NCBI RefSeq assembly: GCF_001650905.1
Contig: NZ_LXYG01000020.1
Location: forward strand, 124,001 to 188,000
Length of the DNA: 64,000 bases
Direction of reading: 5' to 3'
Source of the DNA: Balneola sp. EhC07
GTDB lineage: Bacteria; Bacteroidota; Rhodothermia; Balneolales; Balneolaceae
In this document: positions 37,046-45,923 of the stretch, piece after piece
Position numbering within the stretch: the first letter of the stretch is position 1
Layout of the letters: each line of letters begins with the position of its first letter
Position numbers and translations under genes: made by a program
Notes under the pieces: generated by a model
What the model saw: only the letters and a program-made list of their open reading frames with translations
What the model was told of the DNA's origin: nothing
Database searches by the model: none

Positions 37046-37236
37046 AGAATTTTAAAATTTACCTGTGTATAGCTTCTATTCAAAGCACACAGGTTAACCA
37101 ATCGAGTATTAAAAGACAAAACAAAACCTTTTTAAGACACAATTTATCCCCGCCAAATAAACGAGATTATTTCTTTGCTTATATGAATTAAAAAAGGTTC
37201 CGGATTGTTGAATGTGCAAATAACAAATTAGTATCT

Positions 37237-37989
37237 ATGAAAAAAATAATATCCCTTTTAACAATCATTGCATTTGTTTCCATCTCGGCCATTGCACAAC
37301 TATCAAATTCACCTGATACTTATGAGACCGAAAAAGGGAAGCTGCTCATACATCCTGTAAATCACGGAACGGTAGCCTTCACTTTCGATGGTAAAACTAT
37401 TTTCGTTGATCCATATGGTGGAGCACAGAAATTCTCTGATTTTAATTCCCCCGATCTTATTCTGATCACAGACATCCATGGTGATCACTTGAATTCGGAA
37501 ACCATTTCGGGATTGGATACCAAAAACACCATATTTGTAGTTCCACAGGCAGTTGCTGACCGAATGGGCGAAGAAATGCAGGATCAGATCGTGATAATCG
37601 GAAATAAGGAAACTACTACTCAATTGGGAATTGAGGTTACCGGAGTTGCAATGTACAATCTGCCGGATGATGAATCTTCAAGACACAAAAAAGGAAGAGG
37701 AAACGGCTACGTTATCAATTTTGGAGGAACGAATGTATATCTGTCCGGAGATACAGAAGATATCCCTGAAATGAGAAATCTGGAAAGCATTGATATCGCT
37801 TTTGTCTGCATGAACTTGCCTTATACGATGGATATCTATCAGGCGGCTAGTGCGGTTATAGAATTTTCTCCAACTGTAATGTATCCATATCATCATCGCG
37901 GACAGGACATTCAACGATTTAAAAAAATTATGTCGGTTGGTAATCCTGAAGTGAATGTAGTTTTGAAAGACTGGTATCCAAGCAACTAA
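37237..37989 (+). CDS. Exported MBL-fold hydrolase
   Basis: A 250-residue protein with a signal peptide (about 20 residues, ending AIAQ). The metallo-beta-lactamase motif is LITDIHGDHLN (HxDH type; the first His of the usual HxHxDH is replaced by Asp). The strand NHGTVAFTFDGKTIFVDP precedes it. Asp in SGDTEDIP and His in MYPYHHRG follow. It resembles UPF0173-type hydrolases; the substrate is unknown. Confidence 0.85.
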   Translation: MKKIISLLTIIAFVSISAIAQLSNSPDTYETEKGKLLIHPVNHGTVAFTFDGKTIFVDPYGGAQKFSDFNSPDLILITDIHGDHLNSETISGLDTKNTIFVVPQAVADRMGEEMQDQIVIIGNKETTTQLGIEVTGVAMYNLPDDESSRHKKGRGNGYVINFGGTNVYLSGDTEDIPEMRNLESIDIAFVCMNLPYTMDIYQAASAVIEFSPTVMYPYHHRGQDIQRFKKIMSVGNPEVNVVLKDWYPSN

Positions 37990-38025
37990 ATTCAATTAAT
38001 AACCCATAACCATTTATCTAAATCT

Positions 38026-39186
38026 ATGCTAAACTTCGAATTCCAAAATCCAACTAAGATCATTTTCGGGAAAGACCAGATCTCGAAACTTTCATCTGAG
38101 ATTCCTGAAAACGCAAAAGTACTTATGGTTTATGGAGGTGGAAGCATCAAAAAGAATGGTGTTTATGATCAGGTTTCACAAGCCCTCAAAGATCATGACG
38201 TAACAGAATTTGGCGGAGTTCCTGCAAATCCGGAATACGCTGTTTTACTTGAGGCTTTAGAAATCATCAAAACTAAAGACATCGATTTTATCCTTGCCGT
38301 TGGTGGTGGTTCAGTTATTGATGGTGTGAAGTTTCTGTCCGGAGCTGCCACTTATGAAGGAGATGAGCCATGGGATATTCTGGCAAAAGGAATTCGTACT
38401 TATCAAGGAATGCCCTTTGGTACCGTTTTAACACTTCCTGCCACCGGTTCTGAAATGAATTCCGGTTCTGTGATCACGCGCAAAGAAACAAAAGAAAAAA
38501 GAGTTATGGGTGGACCGGGATTATTTCCACAATTTTCAATTCTTGATCCACAGGTCGTTCATTCGATTCCTAAAAGACAGATAGCTAATGGTTTAGTGGA
38601 TTCCTTCTCCCATGTAATTGAGCAGTACATGACTTACCCGGTCGCTGCCAGACTTCAGGACAGAATTGCTGAAAGCGTGATGCAAACTTTGATCGAAGTT
38701 GCTCCTAAAGTTATGGAAGATCCTTCGGACTATGATGCTGCTTCTGATTTCATGTGGAGTTGTACGATGGCTCTAAATGGTTTACTAAGAGTAGGCACAC
38801 CAAACGATTGGTCAACACATATGATGGCTCATGAATTAACTGCTCTTTATGGGATCGATCATGCACGAACTTTGGCCATTATTCATCCCAGTCAATTGAG
38901 ATATAAACTTGATGATAAAAAGGAAAAACTTGCTCAATATGCGGAAAGAGTTTGGGGAGTATCAGAAGGTTCTTTAGAAGAAAAGGCAGAAGCGGGGATC
39001 AGAAAAACCGAAGATTATTTTCATTCTCTGGAAATGGAAACTAAACTTTCTGATTATACTGATAAGTATGAAAAAACAGCTGCTATTGTGAAAGAACGCT
39101 TCGAAGAGAGAAATTGGAAAGGCTTGGGAGAAAAGCAAAACATCACTCCTGATGATGCAAAAAAGATCGTTGAAATGAGTTATTAA
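38026..39186 (+). CDS. Iron-containing alcohol dehydrogenase (YqhD/butanol dehydrogenase type)
   Basis: A 386-residue enzyme beginning with the typical FEFQNPTKIIFGKDQI. The dinucleotide site is VGGGSVIDGVKF and the metal ligands are in ANGLVDSFSHVIEQYM (Asp, His), HMMAHELTALYGIDHARTLA (two His). The length and GPGLFPQFSILDP stretch place it with NADPH-dependent aldehyde reductases of the BDH/YqhD branch. A role in detoxifying aldehydes is likely. Confidence 0.92.
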   Translation: MLNFEFQNPTKIIFGKDQISKLSSEIPENAKVLMVYGGGSIKKNGVYDQVSQALKDHDVTEFGGVPANPEYAVLLEALEIIKTKDIDFILAVGGGSVIDGVKFLSGAATYEGDEPWDILAKGIRTYQGMPFGTVLTLPATGSEMNSGSVITRKETKEKRVMGGPGLFPQFSILDPQVVHSIPKRQIANGLVDSFSHVIEQYMTYPVAARLQDRIAESVMQTLIEVAPKVMEDPSDYDAASDFMWSCTMALNGLLRVGTPNDWSTHMMAHELTALYGIDHARTLAIIHPSQLRYKLDDKKEKLAQYAERVWGVSEGSLEEKAEAGIRKTEDYFHSLEMETKLSDYTDKYEKTAAIVKERFEERNWKGLGEKQNITPDDAKKIVEMSY

Positions 39187-39340
39187 CTCGTTCTGATCTA
39201 ATAATTCGTTTTTTTGTAAAATCAATAAATTCAAAAATGTATAAAGTGTTGTAGTACGGATTACCCTTAGATCTAACTATCGTAGCTAATGAATTAGTAA
39301 CTTTTAGTAAAGTTTATGCGTGTGTAGTTAAAAAAAGACG

Positions 39341-39348
39341 TAATTTTG
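39341..39348 (+). promoter_or_regulatory. Candidate -7 promoter box TAATTTTG for the TonB receptor gene
   Basis: The box matches the Bacteroidota-type TAnnTTTG element and lies 65 bp upstream of the receptor ATG. No good TTTG -33 element is seen 19 bp upstream, so support is weak. Confidence 0.3.
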
Positions 39349-39412
39349 CACAATTTTCCGAGCTCGAAGTAATTATATATCTTCAAGCTTAATTCATCTG
39401 CAAACACTTTAT

Positions 39413-41827
39413 ATGAGGGAACTGCTACTACTTAGCATATTTATTGGGTTGTCATCGATAATAGCAAACGCGCAAACTATTACGGTTACGGATAATACTA
39501 CCGGATTACCTATTGAATATGCCACTCTCTTTGATGCAAAAAATGACATCTCAACTGTTACTGATATTCAGGGACAAGCTGATATTTCAGCGTTTAAAGA
39601 GTCCAAAAGTATTTCTATTCGGTATGTAGGTTACAGAGAAAAGGTCTTCAGCTATAAAGAACTTAAAGAGCTAAAATTCATGATCGCTCTGTCTCCATCA
39701 GATATCGCACTGAATGAAGTTGTTGTTTCCGCTTCTCACTGGAAACAGGAAACCAGAGAGGTTCCACTTAAAGTAACCTCCATTAATCCAGAAAGTATTC
39801 AGCTTCAAAACCCTCAAACAGCAGCTGACCTTCTCACAGTTTCCGGCGAAGTATTCGTTCAAAAAAGTCAACTTGGTGGAGGTAGCCCAATGATAAGAGG
39901 ATTTGCTACCAATCGTGTTCTTATTGCTGTAGATGGAGTTCGAATGAACACAGCTATTTTCAGAAGCGGAAATGTTCATAATGTTATATCTCTGGATCCA
40001 TTTGCGATTCAGAATACAGAAATTATTTTCGGTCCCGGTTCCGTAATTTACGGAAGCGATGCTATCGGAGGTGTTATGAGTTTTTATACATCTAAACCTG
40101 TTTTCTCCACCAATGATGAATTGTACGCCAGAGGTAATAGTACTGCCAGAGCATCTACTGCTAACAATGAACGAACTATTCATGTTGATGTTAATCTGGG
40201 AAGACAAAAATTTGCATCGCTTTCCAGTATAAGCTATTCAGATTTTGATGATCTAAGAATTGGTTCATTCGGGCCTAATGAATATTTAAGAACTTTTGAG
40301 GTTACTCAAGATCAGAATGGTGACTCAGTGATCTCTAATTCAGATCCACAGATACTCACTCCCACCAGATTCAATCAACTTAACTTGATGCAAAAACTTC
40401 GTTACTCACCTAATGAAAACTGGGATATCAATTTAGGATTTCATTATTCAGAATCCTCAGATCTGGATCGCTTCGACAGACTTACATTAACCAATGATAC
40501 AGGAACTCCAAGCTATGCTGAGTGGTATTATGGCCCTCAGATCTGGCAAATGACCAACTTGAATATACTTCGTACATCTGACGGAAGATTTTTTGATCAT
40601 GCAAGTTTAACTCTTTCCCAGCAGTACTTCCGTGAAAGCAGACATACCCGTAGGTATCAGTCTGATGAAAAAGTATCCAGGGAAGAAAACGTAGATGTGT
40701 ATACCGTAAATCTGGATCTTGAAAAGAATATGAACTCAACTAGCAGGCTTTTTTATGGAGGAGAAGTTGTTCTAAATGACATTTCCTCTTTTGGGTTCAG
40801 TCAGGATATGGACGATAACTCTACTTCTCCTACTTCCACTCGTTATCCTGATGGATCTGATTGGAATTCATTTTCAGGATATTTAAGTCACCGATTAAAA
40901 TTTTCTGATAAAATTAACATTCAAAGTGGTGTTCGTTATAGTCATTTCTTCTTAGACGCAGAATTTGATCAAACTTATTATCCGGTATCATTCAATAGCA
41001 TTTCTATAAATGAGGGTGCGTTTACCGGAAGTTTAGGATTGGTTTATTCACTAAATGAAACTCTGCAGATAAATGCTAACCTGTCAACAGGATACCGCGC
41101 TCCGAATATTGATGACGCAGCAAAAGTCTTTGATTCAGAACCTGGTTCCGTAGTAGTACCAAATTCAAATCTTAAACCGGAATACGCCTATAACGCAGAT
41201 ATCGGCTTTGCCAAAGTCTTTAGCAAAGCAGTTAAAATTGATGTAACAGGCTACTATACGATTCTGAAAGATGCTTTGGTAAGAAGAGACTTCACCATTA
41301 ATGGACAGGATAGTATTCAGTATGATGGTCGTTCCAGTAGAGTTCAAGCGATACAGAATTCTGCTCAGGCCACAGTATATGGAATACAAGCCGGAGTAAA
41401 ATTAGAACTCTCGTCAGGTTTTAGAGTTTCGAGCCAAATTAATATTCAAAAAGGAGAGGAAGAACAAGATGATGGTACTATGGCTCCTTTAAGACATGCG
41501 GCACCTACTTTTGGAGAAACACATCTTAGTTATACCTATGATAAACTGGAAGTAGATCTTTATGCAGAATACAATGGTGAACTTTCTAATTCCGAATTAG
41601 CCCCATCAGAGAAAGGAAAAGATTATCTGTATGCAAAAGATATTTCAGGTAATCCCTATTCTCCCCGATGGTTCACTTTGAATTTGAATTCAGCTTATGA
41701 GGTAAGTTCTACTGTAAAAGTTAGCGCAGGCGTTGATAATATAACCGATAAAAGATACCGACCGTATTCATCAGGAATTGCAGCCCCCGGAAGAAACTTT
41801 TTTGTAGCCGTAAGAGCTAACTTTTAA
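39413..41827 (+). CDS. TonB-dependent receptor
   Basis: An 804-residue outer-membrane receptor with a signal peptide, an N-terminal carboxypeptidase-like domain (TVTDNTTGLPIEYATLFD to about residue 105), a plug domain (VQKSQLGGGSPMIRGFATN, LIAVDGVRMNTAIFR, FGPGSVIYGSDAIGG) and a beta-barrel ending in the sorting Phe (VAVRANF). It resembles heme-type receptors: boxes TGYRAPNIDD and VPNSNLKPE match the positions of the FRAP and NPNL boxes. No histidine lies between them, unlike classical HmuR, so heme is not assured as ligand. Confidence 0.92.
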   Translation: MRELLLLSIFIGLSSIIANAQTITVTDNTTGLPIEYATLFDAKNDISTVTDIQGQADISAFKESKSISIRYVGYREKVFSYKELKELKFMIALSPSDIALNEVVVSASHWKQETREVPLKVTSINPESIQLQNPQTAADLLTVSGEVFVQKSQLGGGSPMIRGFATNRVLIAVDGVRMNTAIFRSGNVHNVISLDPFAIQNTEIIFGPGSVIYGSDAIGGVMSFYTSKPVFSTNDELYARGNSTARASTANNERTIHVDVNLGRQKFASLSSISYSDFDDLRIGSFGPNEYLRTFEVTQDQNGDSVISNSDPQILTPTRFNQLNLMQKLRYSPNENWDINLGFHYSESSDLDRFDRLTLTNDTGTPSYAEWYYGPQIWQMTNLNILRTSDGRFFDHASLTLSQQYFRESRHTRRYQSDEKVSREENVDVYTVNLDLEKNMNSTSRLFYGGEVVLNDISSFGFSQDMDDNSTSPTSTRYPDGSDWNSFSGYLSHRLKFSDKINIQSGVRYSHFFLDAEFDQTYYPVSFNSISINEGAFTGSLGLVYSLNETLQINANLSTGYRAPNIDDAAKVFDSEPGSVVVPNSNLKPEYAYNADIGFAKVFSKAVKIDVTGYYTILKDALVRRDFTINGQDSIQYDGRSSRVQAIQNSAQATVYGIQAGVKLELSSGFRVSSQINIQKGEEEQDDGTMAPLRHAAPTFGETHLSYTYDKLEVDLYAEYNGELSNSELAPSEKGKDYLYAKDISGNPYSPRWFTLNLNSAYEVSSTVKVSAGVDNITDKRYRPYSSGIAAPGRNFFVAVRANF

Positions 41828-42525
41828 GCTTTAATTCGGTCTATTAATTCCTCAAAATCATTAAATACAATATCTGCTAATTCTATTCCTTTTTTATCCG
41901 GATTTGAAGTATACCAGGCCACTTTCCATCCTGCCGCTTTACCTCCTTCTACATCCGAAGTAAGGGAATCACCTACATATAGGATGTCTGATCTTTCAAT
42001 ACCAACTAACTCTGTACTGTGATCAAAGATCTTGGGATGTGGTTTCATTACACCTATTTCTTCAGAGATGACAATTTGACTTACCATTTCTTCAAACCCA
42101 AACTGCTTGATCTTCATCCATTGTGTTTCAGCAAATCCATTTGTTATTATACCCACATTATATGTTGCTCTGATTCTGTCGAAAGCTTCTTCTGCACCTG
42201 CGATCCATTCCCAGTGATTACGATAATAATTCATATAGACTTTTCCGGCTTCTTCATAAAGTGCTGCAGAAATGCCTAATTCGATAAAAGTTTCTTCAAA
42301 CCTTCGTCTGTGCAGGATATGCCGATCGATCTCTCCCCTTCCATATTCCTCCCACAACCCTTTATTGATGGTATGATAAGTAGCGATCAGACTATCCAGC
42401 GAAATGTCATTAAATTCTTCAAAATGTCTATGAACATCCTTAAGTCCATTTTGTTCTGCCTTTTTGTGATCAAGAAGTGTGTCATCCAGGTCAAAGTAGA
42501 TGAATTTTGGTTTTAGGTCTGACAA
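41824..42525 (-). CDS. yjjG: YjjG-family HAD hydrolase (pyrimidine 5'-nucleotidase)
   Basis: A 233-residue HAD phosphatase. Motif I is FDLDDTLLDHKKAE, motif II VGIITNGFAETQ, motif III lysine in GVMKPHPKIFDHS, motif IV VGDSLTSDVEGGKAAGW. The alpha-helical cap and the GMDDTL-like pattern match YjjG, which removes phosphate from pyrimidine nucleotides such as damaged or non-canonical ones. The start is a TTG at 42525, as no ATG precedes motif I. It overlaps the stop of the receptor gene by 4 bp tail-to-tail. Confidence 0.9.
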   Translation of the reverse strand: MSDLKPKFIYFDLDDTLLDHKKAEQNGLKDVHRHFEEFNDISLDSLIATYHTINKGLWEEYGRGEIDRHILHRRRFEETFIELGISAALYEEAGKVYMNYYRNHWEWIAGAEEAFDRIRATYNVGIITNGFAETQWMKIKQFGFEEMVSQIVISEEIGVMKPHPKIFDHSTELVGIERSDILYVGDSLTSDVEGGKAAGWKVAWYTSNPDKKGIELADIVFNDFEELIDRIKA

Positions 42526-42616
42526 TGGAATAGTTTTTGATTATTGTTGAATTGAATGAACCAAAATAAATTTAGGCTCGTAAGCGGGCTTAAGTTAAAC
42601 AACTAAATACAAAATC

Positions 42617-43207
42617 ATGAAAGGTAAATTAATTATAGGGCTTGTTGTTGTAGGCTTGCTCGTTTTTTTTGGCATAAGCATAAATAACGGGTTAGTTGAA
42701 AAAGAAGAAGCAGTTGAGGGAGCCTGGGCACAAGTGGAAAACCAATATCAGCGAAGAGCGGATCTGATACCAAATTTGGTAAATACCGTTAAAGGTGCTG
42801 CTAACTTCGAACAAGAAACTTTAACTTCAGTAATTGAAGCCAGAAGTAAAGCAACTTCTGTAAACATCAACGCTAGTGATCTTAGCGATCCTGCTAAATT
42901 TCAACAGTTCCAGCAAGCACAAGGTGAGTTGAGCGGTGCTTTATCCAGACTTTTGGTTTCTGTTGAGCGCTACCCTGAGTTGAAGGCAAATTCTAATTTC
43001 AGAGATTTGCAAAGTCAGTTAGAAGGTACTGAAAACAGAATTTCTACTGAGCGAAAACGATTTAATGATACAGCTCAGAATTACAATAGTTCTATCAGAA
43101 AGTTCCCGACAAGTATTTTTGCTTCTATCGGTGGGTTTGAAAGAAAAGCTTACTTCGAAGCAGATCAAGGTGCAGAAAATGCTCCGACAGTAGATTTTGG
43201 TAATTGA
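42617..43207 (+). CDS. lemA: LemA-family membrane protein
   Basis: A 196-residue protein with one N-terminal helix (LIIGLVVVGLLVFFG), then the characteristic long helical bundle: EGAWAQVENQYQRRADLIPNLV, LLVSVERYPELKAN, QLEGTENRISTERKRFN and the C-terminal FPTSIFA with GFERKAYFEAD. LemA proteins are found beside TPM-domain genes, as here. Their role is not well settled; envelope stress has been proposed. Confidence 0.95.
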   Translation: MKGKLIIGLVVVGLLVFFGISINNGLVEKEEAVEGAWAQVENQYQRRADLIPNLVNTVKGAANFEQETLTSVIEARSKATSVNINASDLSDPAKFQQFQQAQGELSGALSRLLVSVERYPELKANSNFRDLQSQLEGTENRISTERKRFNDTAQNYNSSIRKFPTSIFASIGGFERKAYFEADQGAENAPTVDFGN

Positions 43208-43223
43208 AAAGACACAAGAACTA

Positions 43224-43268
43224 AGACATAAGATGTAAGACATCAGAACACTCTTACATCTTATGTCT
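43224..43268. repeat. Inverted repeat between lemA and TPM gene
   Basis: AGACATAAGATGTAAGA (43224-43240) and its exact complement TCTTACATCTTATGTCT (43252-43268) are separated by 11 bases. The stem could form a hairpin in the lemA-TPM transcript. The AGACATAAGATGTAAGAC pattern looks like simple-sequence dispersed repeats common in this lineage. Confidence 0.7.
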
Positions 43269-43288
43269 AATATCTCACTACTATTCCC

Positions 43289-43738
43289 ATGAAAGAATTC
43301 CTTAACGAAGATCAAGAGAAAGCAGTAATCCGTGCAATCAGAGAGGCCGAAACATCTTCTTCCGGAGAAATCCGTGTACACTTAGAAGCAAAATGTGAGC
43401 AAGAAGATCCTATAGAAAGAGCAAAGGAAGTTTTTGCAGAACTCAATATGCATGAAACAGAACTCCGGAACGGAACCATAATTTATGTAGCTTCCGAAGA
43501 TCATAAAATTGCAATTTGGGGAGATGAAGGAATCCATTCGAAAGTTGGACAGGATTTCTGGGATGACGAACTTGAACTCCTTACCAAGTATTTCATGGCT
43601 GATGATTATGAAACCGGGTTAAGAGAAGCTGTTCTGAAAATAGGTGACAAATTAAGAGAATTTTTCCCCTATCAAGGCGAAGATGACATCAATGAATTAC
43701 CGGATGATATAAGTTATGGAGATAATAAAGATGCGTAA
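43289..43738 (+). CDS. TPM-domain protein, cytoplasmic form
   Basis: A 149-residue TPM domain protein without signal peptide or membrane anchor. The domain is visible in EAETSSSGEIRVHLEAK, NGTIIYVASEDHKIAIWGDEGI and DFWDDELELLTKYF. It ends with an acidic tail. It overlaps the next TPM gene by 8 bp. TPM domains are also found in the photosystem repair protein TLP18.3 and are linked to phosphatase activity there; the role in bacteria is open. Confidence 0.9.
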   Translation: MKEFLNEDQEKAVIRAIREAETSSSGEIRVHLEAKCEQEDPIERAKEVFAELNMHETELRNGTIIYVASEDHKIAIWGDEGIHSKVGQDFWDDELELLTKYFMADDYETGLREAVLKIGDKLREFFPYQGEDDINELPDDISYGDNKDA

Positions 43739-44519
43739 ATTATTTTTACTTATAACGATCTTATTTATCTCATTGAGTGCTTTAGGTCAGGATATTCTTC
43801 CTGAGCGAGCAAAAGGAATGGTTAACGATTATGCCAATATGCTTTCAAGTTCTGAGGTTAACAGACTTGAGCAAAAACTCCGAAATTATAGAGATACTAC
43901 AACGAATGTAATCGCTATAGCTACGATTGAATCGCTTGATGGTATTGCAATACAACCTCTAGCAACAGAAACTTTTTCGAAATGGAAAATGTGGGAAGGG
44001 GATCGATACAACGGGGTTTTAATACTAATTTCAGAGACAGATCGGGAAATGTGGATCGAGGTTGGTTATGGACTTGAAGGAGCAATCCCCGATGTCATGG
44101 CAAATCGTATCTATGAAAACATACTTCGACCAAATTTTAGAAATGGTGATGTATACGGTGGCTTAGACAGAGCTACTGATGCACTCATTGCACTTGCTAC
44201 CGGAGAGTTTGAAGGTGTACCTGAATTACAGTCTAATTCAAACGATGGTTCATTTCCTGTAGAAATAGTCATTTTTATAATTGTGATCATCTTTGTTCTA
44301 ATAAGGAAAGGAAGAGGTGGTAATCACGGTGGAGGAAAAAGAACACTAAGTGCCGGTGAAGTTCTGTTTTGGGGAAGTTTACTAGGCGGAGGGCCACGAA
44401 GAGGTAGTGGTGGATCGTCATTCGGAGGCGGTTTTGGTTCCGGAGGTGGTGGGTTCGGAGGCTTCAGCGGAGGTGGCGGATTCGGTTCCGGCGGCGGTGG
44501 TGCTGGTGGAGGCTGGTAG
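43731..44519 (+). CDS. TPM-domain protein, exported and membrane anchored (YgcG-like)
   Basis: About 262 residues from the ATG at 43731, with a signal peptide ending SALGQ, a TPM domain (GMVNDYANMLSSSEV to ALATGEFEG), one membrane helix (IVIFIIVIIFVLI) and a C-terminal tail of glycine, serine and phenylalanine ending GGGGAGGGW. This is the standard YgcG architecture. It overlaps the preceding TPM gene and forms a lemA-TPM-TPM unit. The glycine-rich tail is typical and not an assembly artefact. Confidence 0.93.
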   Translation: MRKLFLLITILFISLSALGQDILPERAKGMVNDYANMLSSSEVNRLEQKLRNYRDTTTNVIAIATIESLDGIAIQPLATETFSKWKMWEGDRYNGVLILISETDREMWIEVGYGLEGAIPDVMANRIYENILRPNFRNGDVYGGLDRATDALIALATGEFEGVPELQSNSNDGSFPVEIVIFIIVIIFVLIRKGRGGNHGGGKRTLSAGEVLFWGSLLGGGPRRGSGGSSFGGGFGSGGGGFGGFSGGGGFGSGGGGAGGGW

Positions 44520-44520
44520 C

Positions 44521-44706
44521 GCCAAGTCTTCGGCTTGGAATTAGGAATGCAGAATTTAGAATTAAGAATTCTTTGTGATTTCGAATTAAAACAGAGCCTG
44601 TAGAATATTACAGGTCTCTCTAAGCAATGTTTAGATTTCTCCCTTCGGTCGAAATGACAAATCTAATTCTTAATTTTCCAATTTCAATTTTAATTCCTAA
44701 TTCAAA
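44521..44706. repeat. Cluster of intergenic hairpins and dispersed-type repeats
   Basis: The gap between the convergent TPM and PLP-enzyme genes holds four elements: CCAAG/CTTGG hairpin (44522-44538), GAATTAGGAAT-like tract (44539-44575), CCTGTA/TACAGG hairpin (44597-44614) and AGATTT...AAATCT flanking CTTCGGTCGAA (44633-44664). The last resembles the widespread CTTCGGTCGAAATGACA repeat. TAATTCCTAATTC at the end enters the 3' end of the PLP-enzyme gene. Confidence 0.55.
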
Positions 44707-45923
44707 AGTGCTTGCTCCAGATCAGCAATAATATCATCCGCACTTTCAATTCCCACTGACAATCTCACCAATCCATCTGTAATACCGGCATCACAACGAA
44801 GCTGCTCGTCAACAACAGAATGTGTCATTGAAGCCGGGTGCTGTATTAAGGTATCTACGGTTCCCAAGCTTACTGCCAGAGTACAAAGCTTAACATTATT
44901 CATCAGAGATTTTCCCGCTTCCAAACCATCTTTCAATTCAAAAGAGATCACTCCACCGAAACCCTTTGTCATAATTGAGCCGGCAAGAGAATGTTGGGCA
45001 TGAGATTCCAAACCGGGATACCAAACCGTTTCCACTTTTGGGTGTGACTCTAAAAATTCAGCAACTTTCATCGCATTGGAAGAGTGTTTTTCCATTCGTA
45101 AAGCAAGCGTTTTAACTCCGTTCAATGTTATCCAGGCATCCATTGGACCAGAGATTCCACCCAGATTTTTTCTGAACAGATAAACACCCGTTTCATCTAA
45201 TAATTCATTCTTTGCTACCAATGCTCCGCCAATGATTGTTCCATGTCCACCCATATATTTTGTAGTAGAATGAACAACAACATCCGCATCAAATTTCAGC
45301 GGCTGCAAATGATAAGGAGTAGCAAAAGTGTTATCCACCATAACCAAAGCACCATGTTCTTTAGCCAGTTTTGAAATTGCTTCAATATCACTCACTTTCA
45401 TAGTGGGGTTAGCAATACTTTCTAAATAGATGAGTGCAGTATCAGGATTTTTCTTCAATTCCATTTCCAACAGGAACAGATCTGTCATATCAATAAAAGA
45501 AGTGCTCATCCCAAGCATTTCAGTTTCTTCTTTTAAGAATTGACTAGTACAACCATAAAGTGCATCCTGAGCAATGATATGCTTTCCTTTAGCAAGACTG
45601 ATTATTCCTGTGGTTATCGCAGCCATTCCACTTCCGAAAGCTACTCCCGAAAAAGATTCCGGGGTTTCCATTCCATAGGTTTCCAGCTCACAAATAGCTC
45701 GTTCTAATTGCTCGACCGTTGGATTTCCCAACCTAGAATAAATATGAGAAGCTCCTCCTTCTTCATGAGCGAAAGCTTTTGATCCTTCATCAACATTCTT
45801 AAATACGAAAGTAGAAGTCTGATAAATTGGTGTGGTATGCGAACCATATTGATCTTTTTTTCCGGATCCGGCATGTACTGCACTAGATTCAAATGAAAGT
45901 TGTTTAGCTTTTGTGTCTATCAT
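44697..45923 (-). CDS. Methionine gamma-lyase-type PLP enzyme (Cys/Met metabolism family)
   Basis: A 408-residue PLP enzyme of the trans-sulfuration family. The PLP lysine is Lys222 in HSTTKYMGGHG. The residue after YG is cysteine (Tyr123-Gly124-Cys125 in ALYGCTSQFL), as in methionine gamma-lyase, where cystathionine gamma-synthases usually differ. GVAFGSGMAAIT and RLSVGIESADDI are also typical. It would break methionine to methanethiol, ammonia and 2-oxobutyrate. It overlaps the upstream Lrp regulator by 4 bp. The alternative is an O-acetylhomoserine or cystathionine enzyme. Confidence 0.85.
   Translation of the reverse strand: MIDTKAKQLSFESSAVHAGSGKKDQYGSHTTPIYQTSTFVFKNVDEGSKAFAHEEGGASHIYSRLGNPTVEQLERAICELETYGMETPESFSGVAFGSGMAAITTGIISLAKGKHIIAQDALYGCTSQFLKEETEMLGMSTSFIDMTDLFLLEMELKKNPDTALIYLESIANPTMKVSDIEAISKLAKEHGALVMVDNTFATPYHLQPLKFDADVVVHSTTKYMGGHGTIIGGALVAKNELLDETGVYLFRKNLGGISGPMDAWITLNGVKTLALRMEKHSSNAMKVAEFLESHPKVETVWYPGLESHAQHSLAGSIMTKGFGGVISFELKDGLEAGKSLMNNVKLCTLAVSLGTVDTLIQHPASMTHSVVDEQLRCDAGITDGLVRLSVGIESADDIIADLEQALLN

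Noticed and set aside
37046-37236. Gap between DUF305 and MBL genes checked for regulatory palindromes
   Set aside because: Only AT-rich sequence and weak promoter-like words; nothing specific could be supported.
39187-39412. Intergenic region checked for tRNA, riboswitch or small gene
   Set aside because: It is AT-rich with a possible promoter box but no cloverleaf, no conserved riboswitch core and no long frame.
44380-44516. Glycine-codon-rich DNA as a simple repeat or assembly error
   Set aside because: It encodes the usual Gly-rich tail of YgcG-type TPM proteins and stays in frame.
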